DNA from: Diphasiastrum complanatum
Lineage: Eukaryota; Streptophyta; Lycopodiopsida; Lycopodiales; Lycopodiaceae
DNA: 64,000 nucleotides
Assembly: GCA_029204225.1 (NCBI GenBank)
Contig: CM055112.1
Coordinates: 29,903,203-29,967,202, forward strand
Direction of reading: 5' to 3'
Shown: piece by piece, positions 1 through 10,819 of the stretch
Layout of the letters: each line of letters opens with the position of its first letter
Position numbering within the stretch: position 1 is the stretch's first letter
Program-made: the position numbers and the translations under genes
Notes under the pieces: model-generated
The model's input: only the letters and a program-made list of their open reading frames with translations
Told to the model about the DNA's origin: nothing
Databases searched by the model: none

Positions 1-195
1 TCCTCAATAGCTTGTTCTCTTGCCTACAGTCCTTGGATATGAGAACTCCTTGTAATGCCTCCAAGCTTGGAAGCTCCTCCTTGGTTGCATAAGGTTGAAA
101 AATATTGTCAAATTCATCTCTCAATCCATTAAGGATCACTTGCACTAACTCTCTGTGATTGAAATTGTCTCCTATGCAAGCAAGCTCTCTTCTCC
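1..195 (-). pseudogene. Ty1/copia gag fragment fused to the pol of E1
   Basis: Read on the minus strand, this edge piece gives the UBN2-type gag signature ELVQVILNGL followed by LPSLEALQGVL. The same signature occurs in the E1 gag (about 3200) and the D gag (about 57420). It runs off the window edge. Its upstream end, reading NxELACIGD in a frame different from pol, abuts the RT/RNase H coding sequence of E1 at about 186-195. It therefore comes from another copia element joined to E1, not from E1 itself. Seen: gag motifs and the junction. Inferred: recombination or template switching. Confidence 0.75.
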
Positions 196-2365
196 TCTAT
201 ATAGAATCCCAAAATCTAATGTACCCGAGATGTATCTTAGAATCCTCTTAGCCTTTTTCCAATGGATATTCAATGGCTTTTGCATGGATTGGCTCAACCT
301 ACATACACTAAAGCTAAGATCTGGTCTAGTTATAGTGATCCACATTAAGGAACCTATAAGTTGCCTAAACAAAGTGATGTCCATGAAGGATCTTTCATCA
401 TCTTCATTTGGCACTTTTACATCTTGCTCCATTGGTGTGTCAACACTTTTGCATACTTCCATCTTAAACTTCTTCAAAAGACTTTGAGCATAGTTTACTT
501 GACTTATAAAGATAAAATCAGACACTCTAAGTACTTCTATGCCTAAGATGAAGTGAAGACACCCTAGATCTACCATCTTGAATTCTAAGGATAGATCTAT
601 CTTGATTTTTTCAATACCATCAACACTATTTCCACTAATGATGATGTCATCTACATAAATGAGTAAAAGTACAATACCAACATCATGAAACTTAATGTAA
701 AGAGTGGGATCATATTCACTTTGAGCAAAAGAAAGTGAAATAAGATAGCAATGTAGTCTTAAATTCCAAGATCTCGAGGCTTGCTTCAAGCCATAGATGC
801 TTCTTTGGAGATGGCATACTTTGTTCTCCATTCCATGCTTGATGAACCCTTGTGGCTGCTCCATATAGATATCCTCTTCCAAAAAACCATTCAAGAAAGC
901 ATTAGAGACATCCATTTGACATAGAATCCATCCAAAATGTGATGCAAGTGCAATGATTAGCCTTATTGTGACCATCTTGGCCACGGGTGAAAAAGTTTCC
1001 TCATAGTCTATCCCTCTCTCTTGAGCATAACCTTTTGCAACTAATCTTGCTTTATGTTTGTTAACACTCCCATTTACATTCAACTTAAGCTTGAAGAGCC
1101 ACTTGCATCCTATTACATTCCTTTGAGGTCTCTCAACAAGCAACCAAGTTTCATTCTCAATCAAGGCATCATACTCATCCAAGATAGCTTTATACCATTC
1201 TTTGGAGTTCAATGCATCTTCAACATTAGACGGTTCTTCAAAACTAGATAAAGCATAAGAAGTGGATGAGATACCCTCAACTTGCTGTCCTTTGCCTTGA
1301 TATGTGAGCCTTGATGGCTCCACTTTTGCCCTTGAAGATCTCCTTGGTGTGATAGGTGGGTTTGGTGCTTGCTCCTCCATGAGCTCCTCCTCAAAACCAA
1401 GATCTTGCTCCTCGGCCATCTTCTTCTTGATTGTTGGAGCACTTGAGCCTTCTTCAAGCATATGCATATGATGTTCATCAAAGATGACATCCCTTGAAAC
1501 AACAAATTTGTTCAAGGATGGGAGATAGACTTTGTAGCCCTTGCTTGAGCTTGCATATCCAAGCATGATCCCTCTTGTGGAAGATGGATCCTCCTTGGTT
1601 CTTGTTTCTAATGGCACATGCACATAACATATACACCCAAAAACTTTCAAGTGATTAAGATTGGGCTTCTTTCCATACAACATCTCATAAGGAGTTTTGC
1701 CTTCAATTGCTTTGCAAGACACCCTATTCATCAAGTAGTTTGCACATACAAGAGACTCACCCCAAAAGGATTTGGGCAAACAAGCATCTAATCTTAAAGC
1801 CTTAGAACATTCACATAATGTTCTATTCCTTCTTTCAGCAACTCCATTTTGTTGAGGAGTGTAAGGACAAGAAGTCTCTTTCTTGATCCCTTCCTCCTCA
1901 CAAAAGGCCTTGAACTCATTGGAGATGAATTCTCCACCATTGTCACTTCTAAGAATCTTGATGCTATGATTATGATGCTTTTCCACAAACAACTTGAACT
2001 TTACAAAAGTATCAAATACTTGAGACTTGAAGTAAAGTAAGAACACCCAACAATATCTTGAGTAGTCATCAATGAAGGTTAAAAACATGGATGAGCCTCC
2101 ATTAGATTTGGTGCTAGCAATGTGCACATCCGAGTGTATGAGTTCAAGAGGATGAGATGACTTTGTGATGGAGTTAGGAAACACCTTCTTATGTGCCTTG
2201 GATAAGGCACAAGCTTCACAAACCTTGTCTTCCTTCCCAATAGACCTTGGTAGGCCTAAAGCATACTCCTCCTTGATCATAGCCTCCATGGAACCCGAGT
2301 TGACATGTCCAAGTCTTTTGTGCCATAAAGTAAAGGTAGATATCTTGCGCTCTTCTTGGCCAACA
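187..2365 (-). pseudogene. Ty1/copia pol of element E1: integrase and reverse transcriptase
   Basis: A long open stretch (172-2289) encodes the polymerase half of a copia polyprotein. In order it has the pre-integrase end (WHKRLGH just upstream of the first ATG, then CEACALSK), an integrase core with SDVH, LRSDNGGEF and NGVAERRNRTL (the D,D35E triad, 35 residues between the last two), and the reverse transcriptase with [10 protein letters not shown], the QMDVSNAFLNG block and the catalytic YVDDIIISG. The tail reaches ITRPDLSFSVCRLSQ and RILRYISGTLDFGI, the entry to RNase H, and is then cut by a foreign gag piece. RNase H is absent. A one-base shift at about 2355 separates this frame from the protease frame, so the copy is not autonomous. 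Confidence 0.9.
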
Positions 2366-2950
2366 TGACAACATTAGTATCCACAAATGCATCCAGCTTA
2401 TAAAGTTTGCCAAGTCTAGTGCCCTTAGCCACTATCTTACCCTTCTTCTTGATGAAACATTCATTTGAAGCAAAGTCAACATTGAAACCATTGTCTACCA
2501 TTTGGCCAACACTTAGTAGATTCTTTGTTATTGTAGGAATGTACAAAACACCTTCTATGTTGATCTGTTGGAAGATCCTAAGCAAAGGGGAATGCTACCA
2601 ACTCCTTCAATCTTACAAGCTTCATCATTTGCTGTATAGATAGACTTTATAGGTCCATCATAAGACAAGAGAGAAGAGAAAAACTCCCTTTTACTAGTCA
2701 TGTGTGAACTAGCACCCGAGTCAATCCACCAAGGATCTTCTCCTTTGAAGCTTGTTGAAGAAGATATGGACATCATGAGAGATTCCTCATGTGAACTCTC
2801 CTCCTCCTCCTCTTTGCTCATGTTGGCTTGGCTTTGATCTTGCTTCCTCTTGAAGCATTCCGAGGCATAATGCCCCATCTTGCTACAATAGTAGCACTTC
2901 ACCTTTGATTTGTCCTTCTTGACTTTGTGGTTGATGGAGATGCCTTTGAG
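2277..2950 (-). pseudogene. E1 nucleocapsid zinc knuckle, protease and pre-integrase segment
   Basis: The frame at 2555-2902 carries the retroviral-type zinc knuckle CYYCSKMGHYASEC (CX2CX4HX4C) and then the aspartic protease active site WWIDSGASSHMT. The overlapping frame 2277-2585 continues with GVLYIPTITKNLLSVGQM, the usual end of copia protease and start of the pre-integrase region. These pieces lie in different frames, so at least two single-base shifts (near 2570 and 2355) break the polyprotein. A third shift near 2940 separates the knuckle from gag. In the family these domains make one continuous gag-pol protein, with the protease cutting the polyprotein inside the particle. Confidence 0.85.
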
Positions 2951-3660
2951 GGTCCTTCTTGATCCTCAAGCTTTGTAGACTTCTTGAATGTTGATCCTTT
3001 GCCTTTGGACTTGCCTTTGCCTTTGGCGAAGAGAGCTTGGTCATCTCCACCTTGGATGGAAAGCCTATCCATCCTCTCTTGCATTTGGCTCCTTCTTGAT
3101 TCCTCGGCCATGAGTGTGCCTTGGAGTTCTTCAAGTATGGGTAGCTTACCCATAATTGCATATCCCTGAACCAAATTGTCAAATTCAAAGCTTAGTCCAT
3201 TCAATATGAGTTGAACAAGCTCTTCATCCTTGATGGGGTCACATATAAAGGGTAGCTCTTTGTTCAATTCCTTTACTCTTAGGACAAAAGTATGTGCACT
3301 CTCTCCTTTCTTTTGATAGCTTCTATAAATTTGATTCTTCAAAGCTAACATTCTAGTTTGGTTCTTGGATTCATAGACCTTTTGCAAAGTCTCCCAAGCA
3401 TCTTGAGCTGAAGTGCAATCTCCTACCTCTCTTAAGAGTTCATTTGCAACATTCATTTTTATGCAATGTAGTGCAACATTGCACCTCTTGATGTATTTGG
3501 CTTTTTCTTGAGGATGAATAGGTTCACCCTCCTTACCATTTACAATTTCTATCAGATCTTGCATGATCATGATAGATTCCATTCTAACTTTCCATATGGA
3601 ATAGTTAGTCTTGTTGAGCCTTTCATTAGTATCCAAAAGATATGCATTTATAGATGCCAT
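2935..3660 (-). pseudogene. E1 gag (copia capsid protein)
   Basis: The frame at 2899-3660 begins with an ATG at 3660 and has the copia gag pattern: LNKTNYSIWKVRMESIM near the N terminus, then ALHCIKMNV, DAWETLQKVYES, and AHTFVLRVKELN with EELVQLILNGLS. The C-terminal part is basic and Lys/Gly/Ser-rich, leading to the zinc knuckle. Gag builds the cytoplasmic virus-like particle in which reverse transcription takes place. The N-terminal 240 residues look intact. The frame is lost at about 2940, before the zinc knuckle. Confidence 0.9.
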
Positions 3661-4458
3661 CTAGTCTCCTAATCAAGGACTTGACACAAATGAAGGTTAC
3701 TTCTATTGATTTGATTGAAGGTCTACCTTATCTCACTTCTTAGGGACCTGAAAAGATCAGTAATATACTTCCTATAAAGATCTAAGAATGATCTCTAACA
3801 AAATCAAATCATAGAATACTAGAAACAATGCACTTGCTTGATTGAAGTAGACAATACTAGTAGAATTGCCCCTCTTTCTATAAAGAACATTAAAGCTTCC
3901 AAATGATCTGATCAAGAGTGAATTTTAGCAACCTAATGTACTTCCAAAATCACTTGTAAAAGATCTAAATGGAACTTAATGAGGATGCAACACAATCTAC
4001 TATCCAATCACAAGCAAAAAATGATCAAAATTGATGAAAAATTGATCTAATTTGGTGCATAAGTCAAGCAATGGTTGGACTGAACCTAAATCACTTTAGG
4101 AGGTGTCTACTACACCTTAGAAAAGCCTTGAAGAGTCTCCAAAACTCTGATCTTCCCTCTCCTTGAATGCTAGAAAGCCTTCTCTATGAAATCACCTCCA
4201 AAACTCGCTTAGAAATCAATGCTTGGAGCAAGCAAAACTTGCTATCTTGGTAATGTGAATTGAATTCAACTTTGCCTCTGGTTTTAGACACCTAAACACC
4301 TGCAAATGAAGTCACACAACATCAATCTCCAATGTATTTGACTCACTTTGAGTTCTAGAATCAATACTAGATGCTAAGATCCAATCTACACAAGATTTAG
4401 ATCAAAAATTGTGATCAAATTGAATGAAAACCAAGGATTTAGCTCATTTCAGCCTTTA
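3661..4458 (-). other. E1 untranslated leader between primer-binding site and gag
   Basis: About 800 bases separate the primer-binding site from the gag ATG on the minus strand. I see no coding signature; the AT-rich sequence is consistent with a long 5' leader containing the packaging region. The length is similar to or longer than the D leader (about 590 bases). Confidence 0.6.
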
Positions 4459-4471
4459 GGCTCTGATACCA
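4459..4471 (-). other. Primer-binding site of E1
   Basis: On the minus strand this reads TGGTATCAGAGCC, complementary to the 3' end of plant initiator-methionine tRNA, the usual primer for Ty1/copia reverse transcription. It directly abuts the LTR end, which fixes both the orientation of E1 and the LTR boundary at 4472. Confidence 0.9.
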
Positions 4472-5153
4472 TGTAAAAATTACAGCAAATAAGGATCCTA
4501 AAACACTTGAAATGATGAGGAAAACAATAGATTATGATTTCATAAGATTAGCACAAGTTGAACCATCAAAATCCATCAAAAACCTGTGCTTGAACCTCAC
4601 TAAATGGCCCAAATCCTTGAAGAAGGCTTCACACGTGTGAAAGTACGGCCTCCCACAGTCTGAGTACTGTACACCAGACCTACATTCAATCCTATAATCA
4701 TTAGTAATCACAAGTACTCAAACAATTATGAACATAGAGAGCAATTGCACCATTATGAGAGAAAAAACATGAAATTGCTTGATTGATTTTGGTGAGATAT
4801 CATCACCTATATATACATGATCCATCACGGTTTTGGGCAGGTATGAGTAGCCCTAAACCTATCCCTAATGCTAATTTTGGTGGATCTTTCATCCCTACCA
4901 AGTTAGGGTTGGAATCTTGGAGATCCCTCAACAATGCAAAAATTACCAAAAATAGCTCCTATTTTTTCTCCCTTGTATCTAAGCATAATTTGGACTCATT
5001 CCAAAAGTTCTAATACTTAGGTCTACTTGAGAACATCCTTATGAATGGAATCCTATGCTATTTGGCACGTGTGACAAGCCACATCATGACCATCTAACTA
5101 TTTACAAGTCATATGACCAAAACTAGTCAAGCTAGAATTGTGAATTTTTAACA
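4472..5153 (-). repeat. 5' LTR of E1 (682 bp)
   Basis: The segment starts TGTAAAAATT and ends AATTTTTAACA on the plus strand, so on the minus strand it is a TG...CA long terminal repeat bounded by the primer-binding site. A minus-strand TATA-like element (TATATATAGG) lies at 4806-4815. A perfect 12-bp palindrome TCACACGTGTGA, which contains a CACGTG G-box, lies at 4629-4640. The last 136 bp recur inverted at 6569-6706. The matching 3' LTR is not in the window. Confidence 0.88.
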
Positions 5154-5420
5154 TCGTTACAAAGCCTGATTGATCTTTTCGTGAATGCTTGTGCTTCATT
5201 TCATTTCGTGTCGTTTCGCAATCTCTATGCTTTCAACATGAATCAATGTCAAAGCTCGTTTAAGTTTCGCTTTGCTTCGTTTTGTTTCATTTTCGTCTAT
5301 ATTTCGTCTCATTTTGTTTCATTGTGTTACAGGGCCTGATTGATCTAACATGAATTATTCTCGAACAAAAATAATTCGAGTTTCGCGAATCATTCGAGAT
5401 TTTCTTTTATCAGTTTGTCA
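5154..5420. repeat. TTTCG-rich dispersed repeat with a 170-bp direct repeat
   Basis: This noncoding stretch is built from TTTCGTTT-like words. It contains two copies of GCCTGATTGATC about 170 bp apart (near 5166 and 5336) and ends with TTCGCGAATCATTCG at 5382-5396. The same 15-mer and a reverse-complement AAACGAAA-rich tract occur at 35310-35430, so this looks like a dispersed repeat family of unknown type. No reading frame of note. Confidence 0.45.
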
Positions 5421-5459
5421 TTAGAGTTCCAGCTGGAATTTGCATTTTTTGAGCATATT

Positions 5460-5640
5460 TTTCGCATCAAGGCGAGTAATGTCTCTGATGGCGAGTTATA
5501 ATTTATAACTCATCGAGCTCACAGAACAGTGTTTGGAGCCTGCCTAGCACTTTAAAGAAGTGGCAAGAAAAAAAAGTAAAGAAAAAATAGAGAAAAGTCT
5601 ATTGATGAGTAATAAACCTGTGAAAATACAACAAAAATTC
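5460..5640. repeat. Palindrome-bearing repeat related to 7480-7870
   Basis: Contains GGCGAGTAAT, and at about 5487-5514 a near-perfect palindrome whose 9-bp arms are GAGTTATAA and TTATAACTC around a single T, flanked by GATG and CATC. The same words (TTACTCGCC, GGCGAGTTATAA) recur several times at 7489-7860, on the other side of the RNase H/LTR stub. No coding function seen. Confidence 0.45.
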
Positions 5641-6072
5641 AAGCAAAAGTCAAACAAAAATCCATGGTGGAATGGCTCAATTTGAGAATAAGGTGCTTGA
5701 CACTCTCCTTGACTCTTTTTAGGGTTTTGACACGTGAAGGTCCACTTCTTGGATCTTGGCTTTTCTTGGGCTGTTTAGGATCTTTGAGCTCTAAACCTTC
5801 TCCTCTTGAGGCTTAGATTCTCAAGGGAGGGGCACAATGGAAGTAAACTAACTAATAGATCATATTGATCTCTCATGAATGTTTCTAACTCATGTTTTAC
5901 TATTGTGTGTTTTTGTGGATTAGGAGGATGAAAGCTTGTGCTAATGATTTTCTTTATTGTGATAGCATGATTAGGAAACACATATAAGCATTCATCATTC
6001 CACAACCAAACATACAATGGCAAAAGAGAAGGACTTCACATGAAATAGAAGGTAGGAGGAGGAGGCTTTGCT
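5641..6072. other. No recognised gene
   Basis: AT-rich sequence. The only frame of any length is an 82-codon minus-strand frame at 5775-6023, which shows no motif I recognise. It lies between repeat fragments and is probably noncoding. Confidence 0.4.
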
Positions 6073-6092
6073 TCTCTCTCTCTCTCTCTCTT
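6073..6092. repeat. CT dinucleotide microsatellite
   Basis: A run of CT of about 20 bases sits exactly at the broken 5' edge of the RNase H fragment that follows. It may mark the breakpoint or an expansion at it. Confidence 0.8.
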
Positions 6093-6554
6093 CATGCATT
6101 TAGTGATTCAGATTTTGCAGGGGACAAGAGGGATAGGAAATTAACAAGTGACTATTCAACTTTCATAGGAGAAGGTGTGGTTTCATGGCTTTCAAAAAAG
6201 CAAGAGACTATATCTCTATCTTCAATCGAGGCCGAGTACAAAGCTTTGACAACCACTACAAAGGAGGTACTTTGGATCAAGAGATTATTGGTGGAACTAA
6301 AGATCATGGATTCAAAGGAGGCACCAATCATCTACAATGACAATATATCAGCCCAACACCTTGCATCTAACCCAATCTTCCATGCAAGATCTAAGCACAT
6401 TGAGATATGCCAAGCCAAGGAGATTGCTTTGGAGCATGTTCCAAGCAATGAATGTGTAGCTGATCTACTTACTAAACCACTTCAAAAGACACCTTTTATG
6501 AAGTTCAGATCATCACTTGGAGTGATTAGTAAAGCAATGATTGAACCAAGCTAG
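6093..6554 (+). pseudogene. Ty1/copia RNase H fragment
   Basis: The plus-strand frame carries the copia RNase H signatures DSDFAGD, VVSWLSKKQETISLSS, EAEYKAL, VLWIKRLL, FHARSKHIEI and the C-terminal ECVADLLTKPL. It is open to the stop at 6552-6554. The usual HFVREK segment after HIEI is missing (HIEI runs directly into CQAKEI), so there is an internal deletion of about ten codons. Upstream RT is absent and replaced by the CT microsatellite. It is followed by a polypurine tract and an LTR start of the same family as the E1 LTR, so this is the 3' stub of an E1-family copy in the opposite orientation. Confidence 0.85.
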
Positions 6555-6556
6555 AT

Positions 6557-6706
6557 AGTGAGGAGGAGTGTTAAAAATTCACAATTCTAGCTTGACTAGT
6601 TTTGGTCATATGACTTGTAAATAGTTAGATGGTCATGATGTGGCTTGTCACATGTGCCAAATAGCATAGGATTCCATTCATAAGGATGTTCTCAAGTAGA
6701 CCTAAC
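6557..6706 (+). repeat. Polypurine tract and truncated 3' LTR of an E1-family element
   Basis: A purine run AGTGAGGAGGAG (6557-6568) precedes TGTTAAAAATTCACAATTC at 6569, the LTR start. The 138 bp are the reverse complement of 5018-5153 with few differences. Similarity stops abruptly at about 6706, where a different gag relic starts. The remaining roughly 540 bp of the LTR are missing. Confidence 0.85.
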
Positions 6707-6714
6707 TCTCAGGC

Positions 6715-7465
6715 TCCTTGACATAGGACGAACTATTGTTGTTCTCCTGTCTGCTTTGTGCTGATTTGTTTCTTGGGTTCAGGCGGCAGTCCATGGCTGC
6801 ATAAGCACATATCAACTGTATGCCCTTTGTGTCTTCACCTCATGCAGGTCTTCTTGTCTTCACCTTGCTGTTTCAACCTTCCTTTGTTCTTCCATTTGCC
6901 TTTGCTGGTTCCTTCTGCTTGTTGCTCATGATCCTACTTTTGATCTGACTCCCTCTTAGGCTTGAATTGTTTCTTTGTCTTTTCTTGGTTGATGTAGAGT
7001 GCTTGGTCAGAAGTTTCTTTGTGATCAAGATGCTCTCAAGCCTCGACTTCCTCTCAAATCTCAACAATTGTCTTTTTGAGAGTCATTGTAGGATCCTTTG
7101 CAAGCAGAGTTCTAGTTGTCTGGAAAGATCTAGGTAAGGCTCTCAACAGATAAGTGAGCTGCTTCTCTGTTGACACTGTATTTTCTGCTCCAAAATTGTG
7201 TAGTGATAGGAATAGATCCTTCATCTTCCTAACAAAAGAAGTGAGATCTTTGCCATCCCATTGCAAGTCTGTCAACTGATCTTCTAGCATTATTATTTGA
7301 CTGCGTGATTTTGTTTAAAATCTTGTGAGTAGTGTATCCCACATCTCCTTTGCTTTGGAGAGTATATCTAGGTCACGTGTGAGGCTATCCTCAATGGATG
7401 ATGATAGCAAGGCTACTGGATTGAAAGCTAGCAAAGCTTTGCCAATAGAAACATTTTGTTTCTTC
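6715..7465 (-). pseudogene. Ty1/copia gag relic (different subfamily)
   Basis: On the minus strand, frame pieces read ALLAFNPVALL, AKEMWDTLLTRF, then LEDQLTDLQWDGKDLTSFV and YLLRALPRSFQTT, the UBN2 gag pattern. A Lys-rich tail (6873-7067) follows, and then the second half of a zinc knuckle, HKGHTVDMC (about 6820). Several stops and shifts separate these pieces. Both flanks are unrelated repeats, so only the gag portion survives. Confidence 0.75.
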
Positions 7466-7479
7466 GGCCCTGTCACCTA

Positions 7480-7870
7480 TTACTTGCCAGAGAGGTTGTT
7501 GACACTTTTTTCGAGCCAAAATTATTTGCCATCAGAGCAAGGTGAATATCAATTTGGTGATCGACGAGTTATTAGGCTATTACTTGCCATTAGAGATTTT
7601 TTCAATTTTTATTCATTATCTTTACTCGCCCTCAGAACAATAGCATGAAAATACAAAAATTGATCATCTGAGAGACTGGCGAGTTATAATTTTATTACTC
7701 GCCATCAAAGCCATTACTCGTCATCAATTCCTCATTACTCGCCATCTTCATAGATTGTTTTGATCATCATTTTTGGCAAGTGGACAGCCCGATGAGTTAA
7801 ACTCCTATTACTTGTGCCTGCTATTACTCATCTTGTATAACTCGCCATCAAAGAGATTCTAGAATTTTTC
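7480..7870. repeat. Degenerate TTACTCGCCATCA repeat cluster
   Basis: At least eight degenerate copies of ATTACTCGCCATCA or its complement lie between 7489 and 7855. A near-perfect hairpin with GGCGAGTTATAA and TTATTACTCGCC arms lies at about 7681-7706. The unit also occurs at 5468-5515. No coding signature. It could be a decayed MITE or satellite; the type is unknown. Confidence 0.5.
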
Positions 7871-8169
7871 TTGATTTTTTTCACAATCAGGACCCATCTA
7901 CATTTTTCTATATTTTTATTTTTTTCTAATTGTCTTTTGGATTCACAATTACACTGCTTCGCATCCATCCGTCTGACTTTTATTTTTATCCTTGATTTGA
8001 TCTTGATCTGAGATTTAACATTGCATCGATTAGATTCCTTATCAGATCCAGCATCTGATCACTTATACATTAAAAGTGCTTATAAGAAATATACTTGAGA
8101 AAAAAGAATTAGAAAAAGAACAAAAATATCGTAAAGATGCAAATATTAAAAATAGTCCTAATTCTCAGT
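7871..8169. other. No recognised feature
   Basis: AT-rich sequence with no frame or repeat that I can assign. Confidence 0.4.
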
Positions 8170-8773
8170 CCACTGTATGCATTTGAGACCCGGAAGGAGA
8201 TTATCCACCCTAGATCTCCTTGAACTCGAAGAGTTTGTCAATGTACCTATCAAGATATTACCTGAAATAGTTGACGTAGATCCACACCAATGGACAATCC
8301 TAGGTCGTTTGTACCTCATGCAGTCTGGAATTTTTCCAAGATCGACCTTCCGAGATTTGATGGCAAGGGAGATCCACGACGATTTCTACAGATCTACGCC
8401 AATCATGTAAAGCCTATGGAGATGACACCCCGCAAGAGCTGCTAAGATATTTCAATCTGTGCTTAACTGATACTGCCAAAGATTAGTATTTCAATCTTGA
8501 ACAGAATGAATGTGATGATTGGAATATTTTATAGGCTGAATTTATCACAATATTCAAAACCACCCATTTTCTTTTTTATCCATTTTTGCAATTGGGCCAA
8601 ATTTGTATGGATGAGAATAACGAATCCCTATGAGATTAGATTGAGTGGATCAAAAGATTGCGTGGTGGATGCGACCTTGATAGCGTCCCAGACCATAGTG
8701 TCCTGACATGGCAAGATTACCTAAGAAGATCAGATAGCAAATGAAACAAAGGGTCACATACATGTCTTTTCAA
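8170..8773 (+). pseudogene. Ty3-type retrotransposon gag relic
   Basis: Plus-strand pieces in shifting frames read FVNVPIKILPEIVDVDP, then PQELLRYFNLCLTDTAKD, then IEWIKRLRGGCD with DSVPDHSVLTW, and LPKKIR with MSFQGA. Every piece aligns with the minus-strand relic at 46200-46935 (KILPGLIDIDPPP, CLTDTTKYWYF, DHSVLTWFMAGLPKGIR), which shows they belong to one family. The layout resembles the Retrotrans_gag domain of Ty3-type elements. Several in-frame stops, mostly TAG, and shifts make it dead. It ends where the opposite-strand gag-protease relic begins. Confidence 0.65.
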
Positions 8774-8775
8774 GG

Positions 8776-10419
8776 AGCTTAACTGTTTAAAAGTTATATT
8801 GGGCATTCTGGAGACAAGGTTTTCTACTATATCATAAGAACGATTTCTAAGTGGCGATGGATTTCTAGGTTTATAACTGGATCTGAAAATGTTACTTTTT
8901 TAACTTTTCTAGCAGTAGGCCTATCAAGGTCTAATTCTTTACTATTAGAAATTTTTACTAACTGTTCTACGACCTTAACTTTTTATGTCACATTTTTTGC
9001 ATTTTTCACGAGTTTCGCAAATTTCGTTTTAGTTTTCTTCTTATCTTTAAGAGTTAAAGAATCTTTACTACTTCTTGTAGTTACTTTATTTATCTCTACA
9101 TCTAAATCTGGCCATTGATGGTCTTGATCTAATGATTCAGACTCTACTTCTATCCTCTGAACTATCATGTCAGTGTTAGTTTTAGATGGCCGAGGGTCAT
9201 CTTCTCTAAGCGAGTTTACAAACCTTGGTTTAGACTGTGGTTGTTGTGGCTGAGGACATTTAGCACATATCCTACTGACCTCTTGGGTTCAAGGCAATCA
9301 GGCGAATAGTGATTCGGGGCTCCACAATTGTAACACGAACCCCTTACTTTGGGTGGTGGAGTGGAATCTTGTGTCCCGCCCCTACGCAAAATAGTAAACT
9401 GTTGACCGGTATGTTGTTTCGGTATAATAGTTTTTTGGTTAGTAGGAGTTGTAGAATAAGCTACCTCCTCATGATTGTTAATTGGACAGAGGAATAATTC
9501 CTCTTCGTTAGTCTGTAACTGGGACAGTTTGTCTTAGAATGACCTTCCTTCCCACAAGCGGTACACCAAACATTGGCGTTAAGCTTTGCTTTCTTTCGCT
9601 TGGCTTTAACATCAGACATTTGGACCTTTAAATCACTCATTTCTTTTGCTAACATCTCAACACTTCTCCTTAATGGATCCATCTTTTCGGATTTCTCCAT
9701 TCTTTTCTTCCTATCTGAGTTCCTATTCTTGGATTTCCTACAAGAAGATTCTTCTTCTGATGAAGAAGAATAAGATAAATACTTTGAAGATTCTTCCTCA
9801 TCCGCTGAATCAGATTCTAATGTAGACTCAGTAAATTCATATTCTTCTGTACGTTTCGATTTGTGCTTTTTACTATTTTTTCTTTCATTTCTCCGTCTAC
9901 GAGAAATTTGAGAAGTTTCTTAATTCTCAGCAGAGGCGATGACATCTTTCAAAGAAGTCATCAAACGCTGTCGACAATAACGATCCATTTTCTTAGGCAA
10001 ACCGCCCAAGAACCATTCGTTTTGCATAGGAACCGGATACTGGGCTCCTTAATTTCCTATCAAATTCTTAGCTCTACAAGTATACTTTCTAAGTGATTCC
10101 TTCGACTTTTTCTGAACAGAATTAGGCCGAGCCAACAATCTAGTAGAATATCCTATCTCCCTAAACTGTTTAAGGAATGATGCTTTTAAAGCGTTCCAAG
10201 TATTAGCCGTTTTCAGTACTAATTGACTATACCAGATCCTAGCCTGCTTCTGCAAAAGACCTGACAAAATTCTAACTTTGTCCTCGTCTGTATGTTCTTT
10301 TTTTCTACTATGGTAATGGATTCAAACTGTGACAAATAACTATCCGCATCTTCAAATGACGATCCTTTAAAGAAATTGTATCTGATTTTTGTAGATGTGG
10401 GTGGCGTTGGGTGAGCCAT
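8776..10419 (-). pseudogene. Ty3-type gag and pre-protease relic with two zinc knuckles
   Basis: The minus strand starts with an ATG at 10419 (MAHPTPPTSTK) and a capsid region with IWYSQL and LKASFLKQFREIGYS. A Lys/Ser-rich region follows, then one zinc knuckle CTACGKEGHSKTNC (about 9540) and a second CYNCGAPNHYSPDC (about 9320). After a Lys-rich linker (8983-9168) comes NRSYDIVENLVSRMPNITF (about 8850), resembling the segment before the protease of Ty3-type plant elements. Shifts at A-runs (near 10300) and stops break it. No protease active site or RT remains. The tRNA-Asp-type primer site upstream supports a Ty3 assignment. Confidence 0.65.
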
Positions 10420-10819
10420 ATTATCAGGTGGTGATGGTGAACTAGGTCAACTCGGAGAACTTGGAGGAACAGGATCTAGACTACGCTCAGATGATGGTTT
10501 TGATGAAGAAGATTTTGATTATGAAGTTGACTGTAGAACTTGGTGTTTCAACGGATCTTTTCTCAAATGAATCTACAAATGTTGTAGTAGCGTTTAGAAG
10601 ATTATTAAACACTTCAGGTGTTAATCTTGCTCAAACTGGCGAGTTTGAAAAATTCTGTAAATATAAATCTCTAGATTTTCTATATGCTTCTAATCACTAT
10701 GCACGCTCTAAACGTTTTTGTTCAATAGTTGTTTGAGAGTATGTTCTTAGCATGCGTTAGATGAGAAAGATTCGTAGTCATAATACACTTAAAAATGTTG
10801 CAAAAAGATGAAATTCATC
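10420..10819 (-). other. Probable leader of the Ty3-type element
   Basis: About 400 bases lie between the primer-binding site and the gag ATG on the minus strand. A plus-strand 91-codon frame at 10461-10736 has no recognisable motif and I treat it as chance. Confidence 0.45.

Noticed and set aside
155-546. Plus-strand frames over the E1 pol end
   Set aside because: Antisense shadows of copia coding sequence.
5775-6023. 82-codon minus-strand frame
   Set aside because: No recognised motif, no context, and it lies between repeat fragments.
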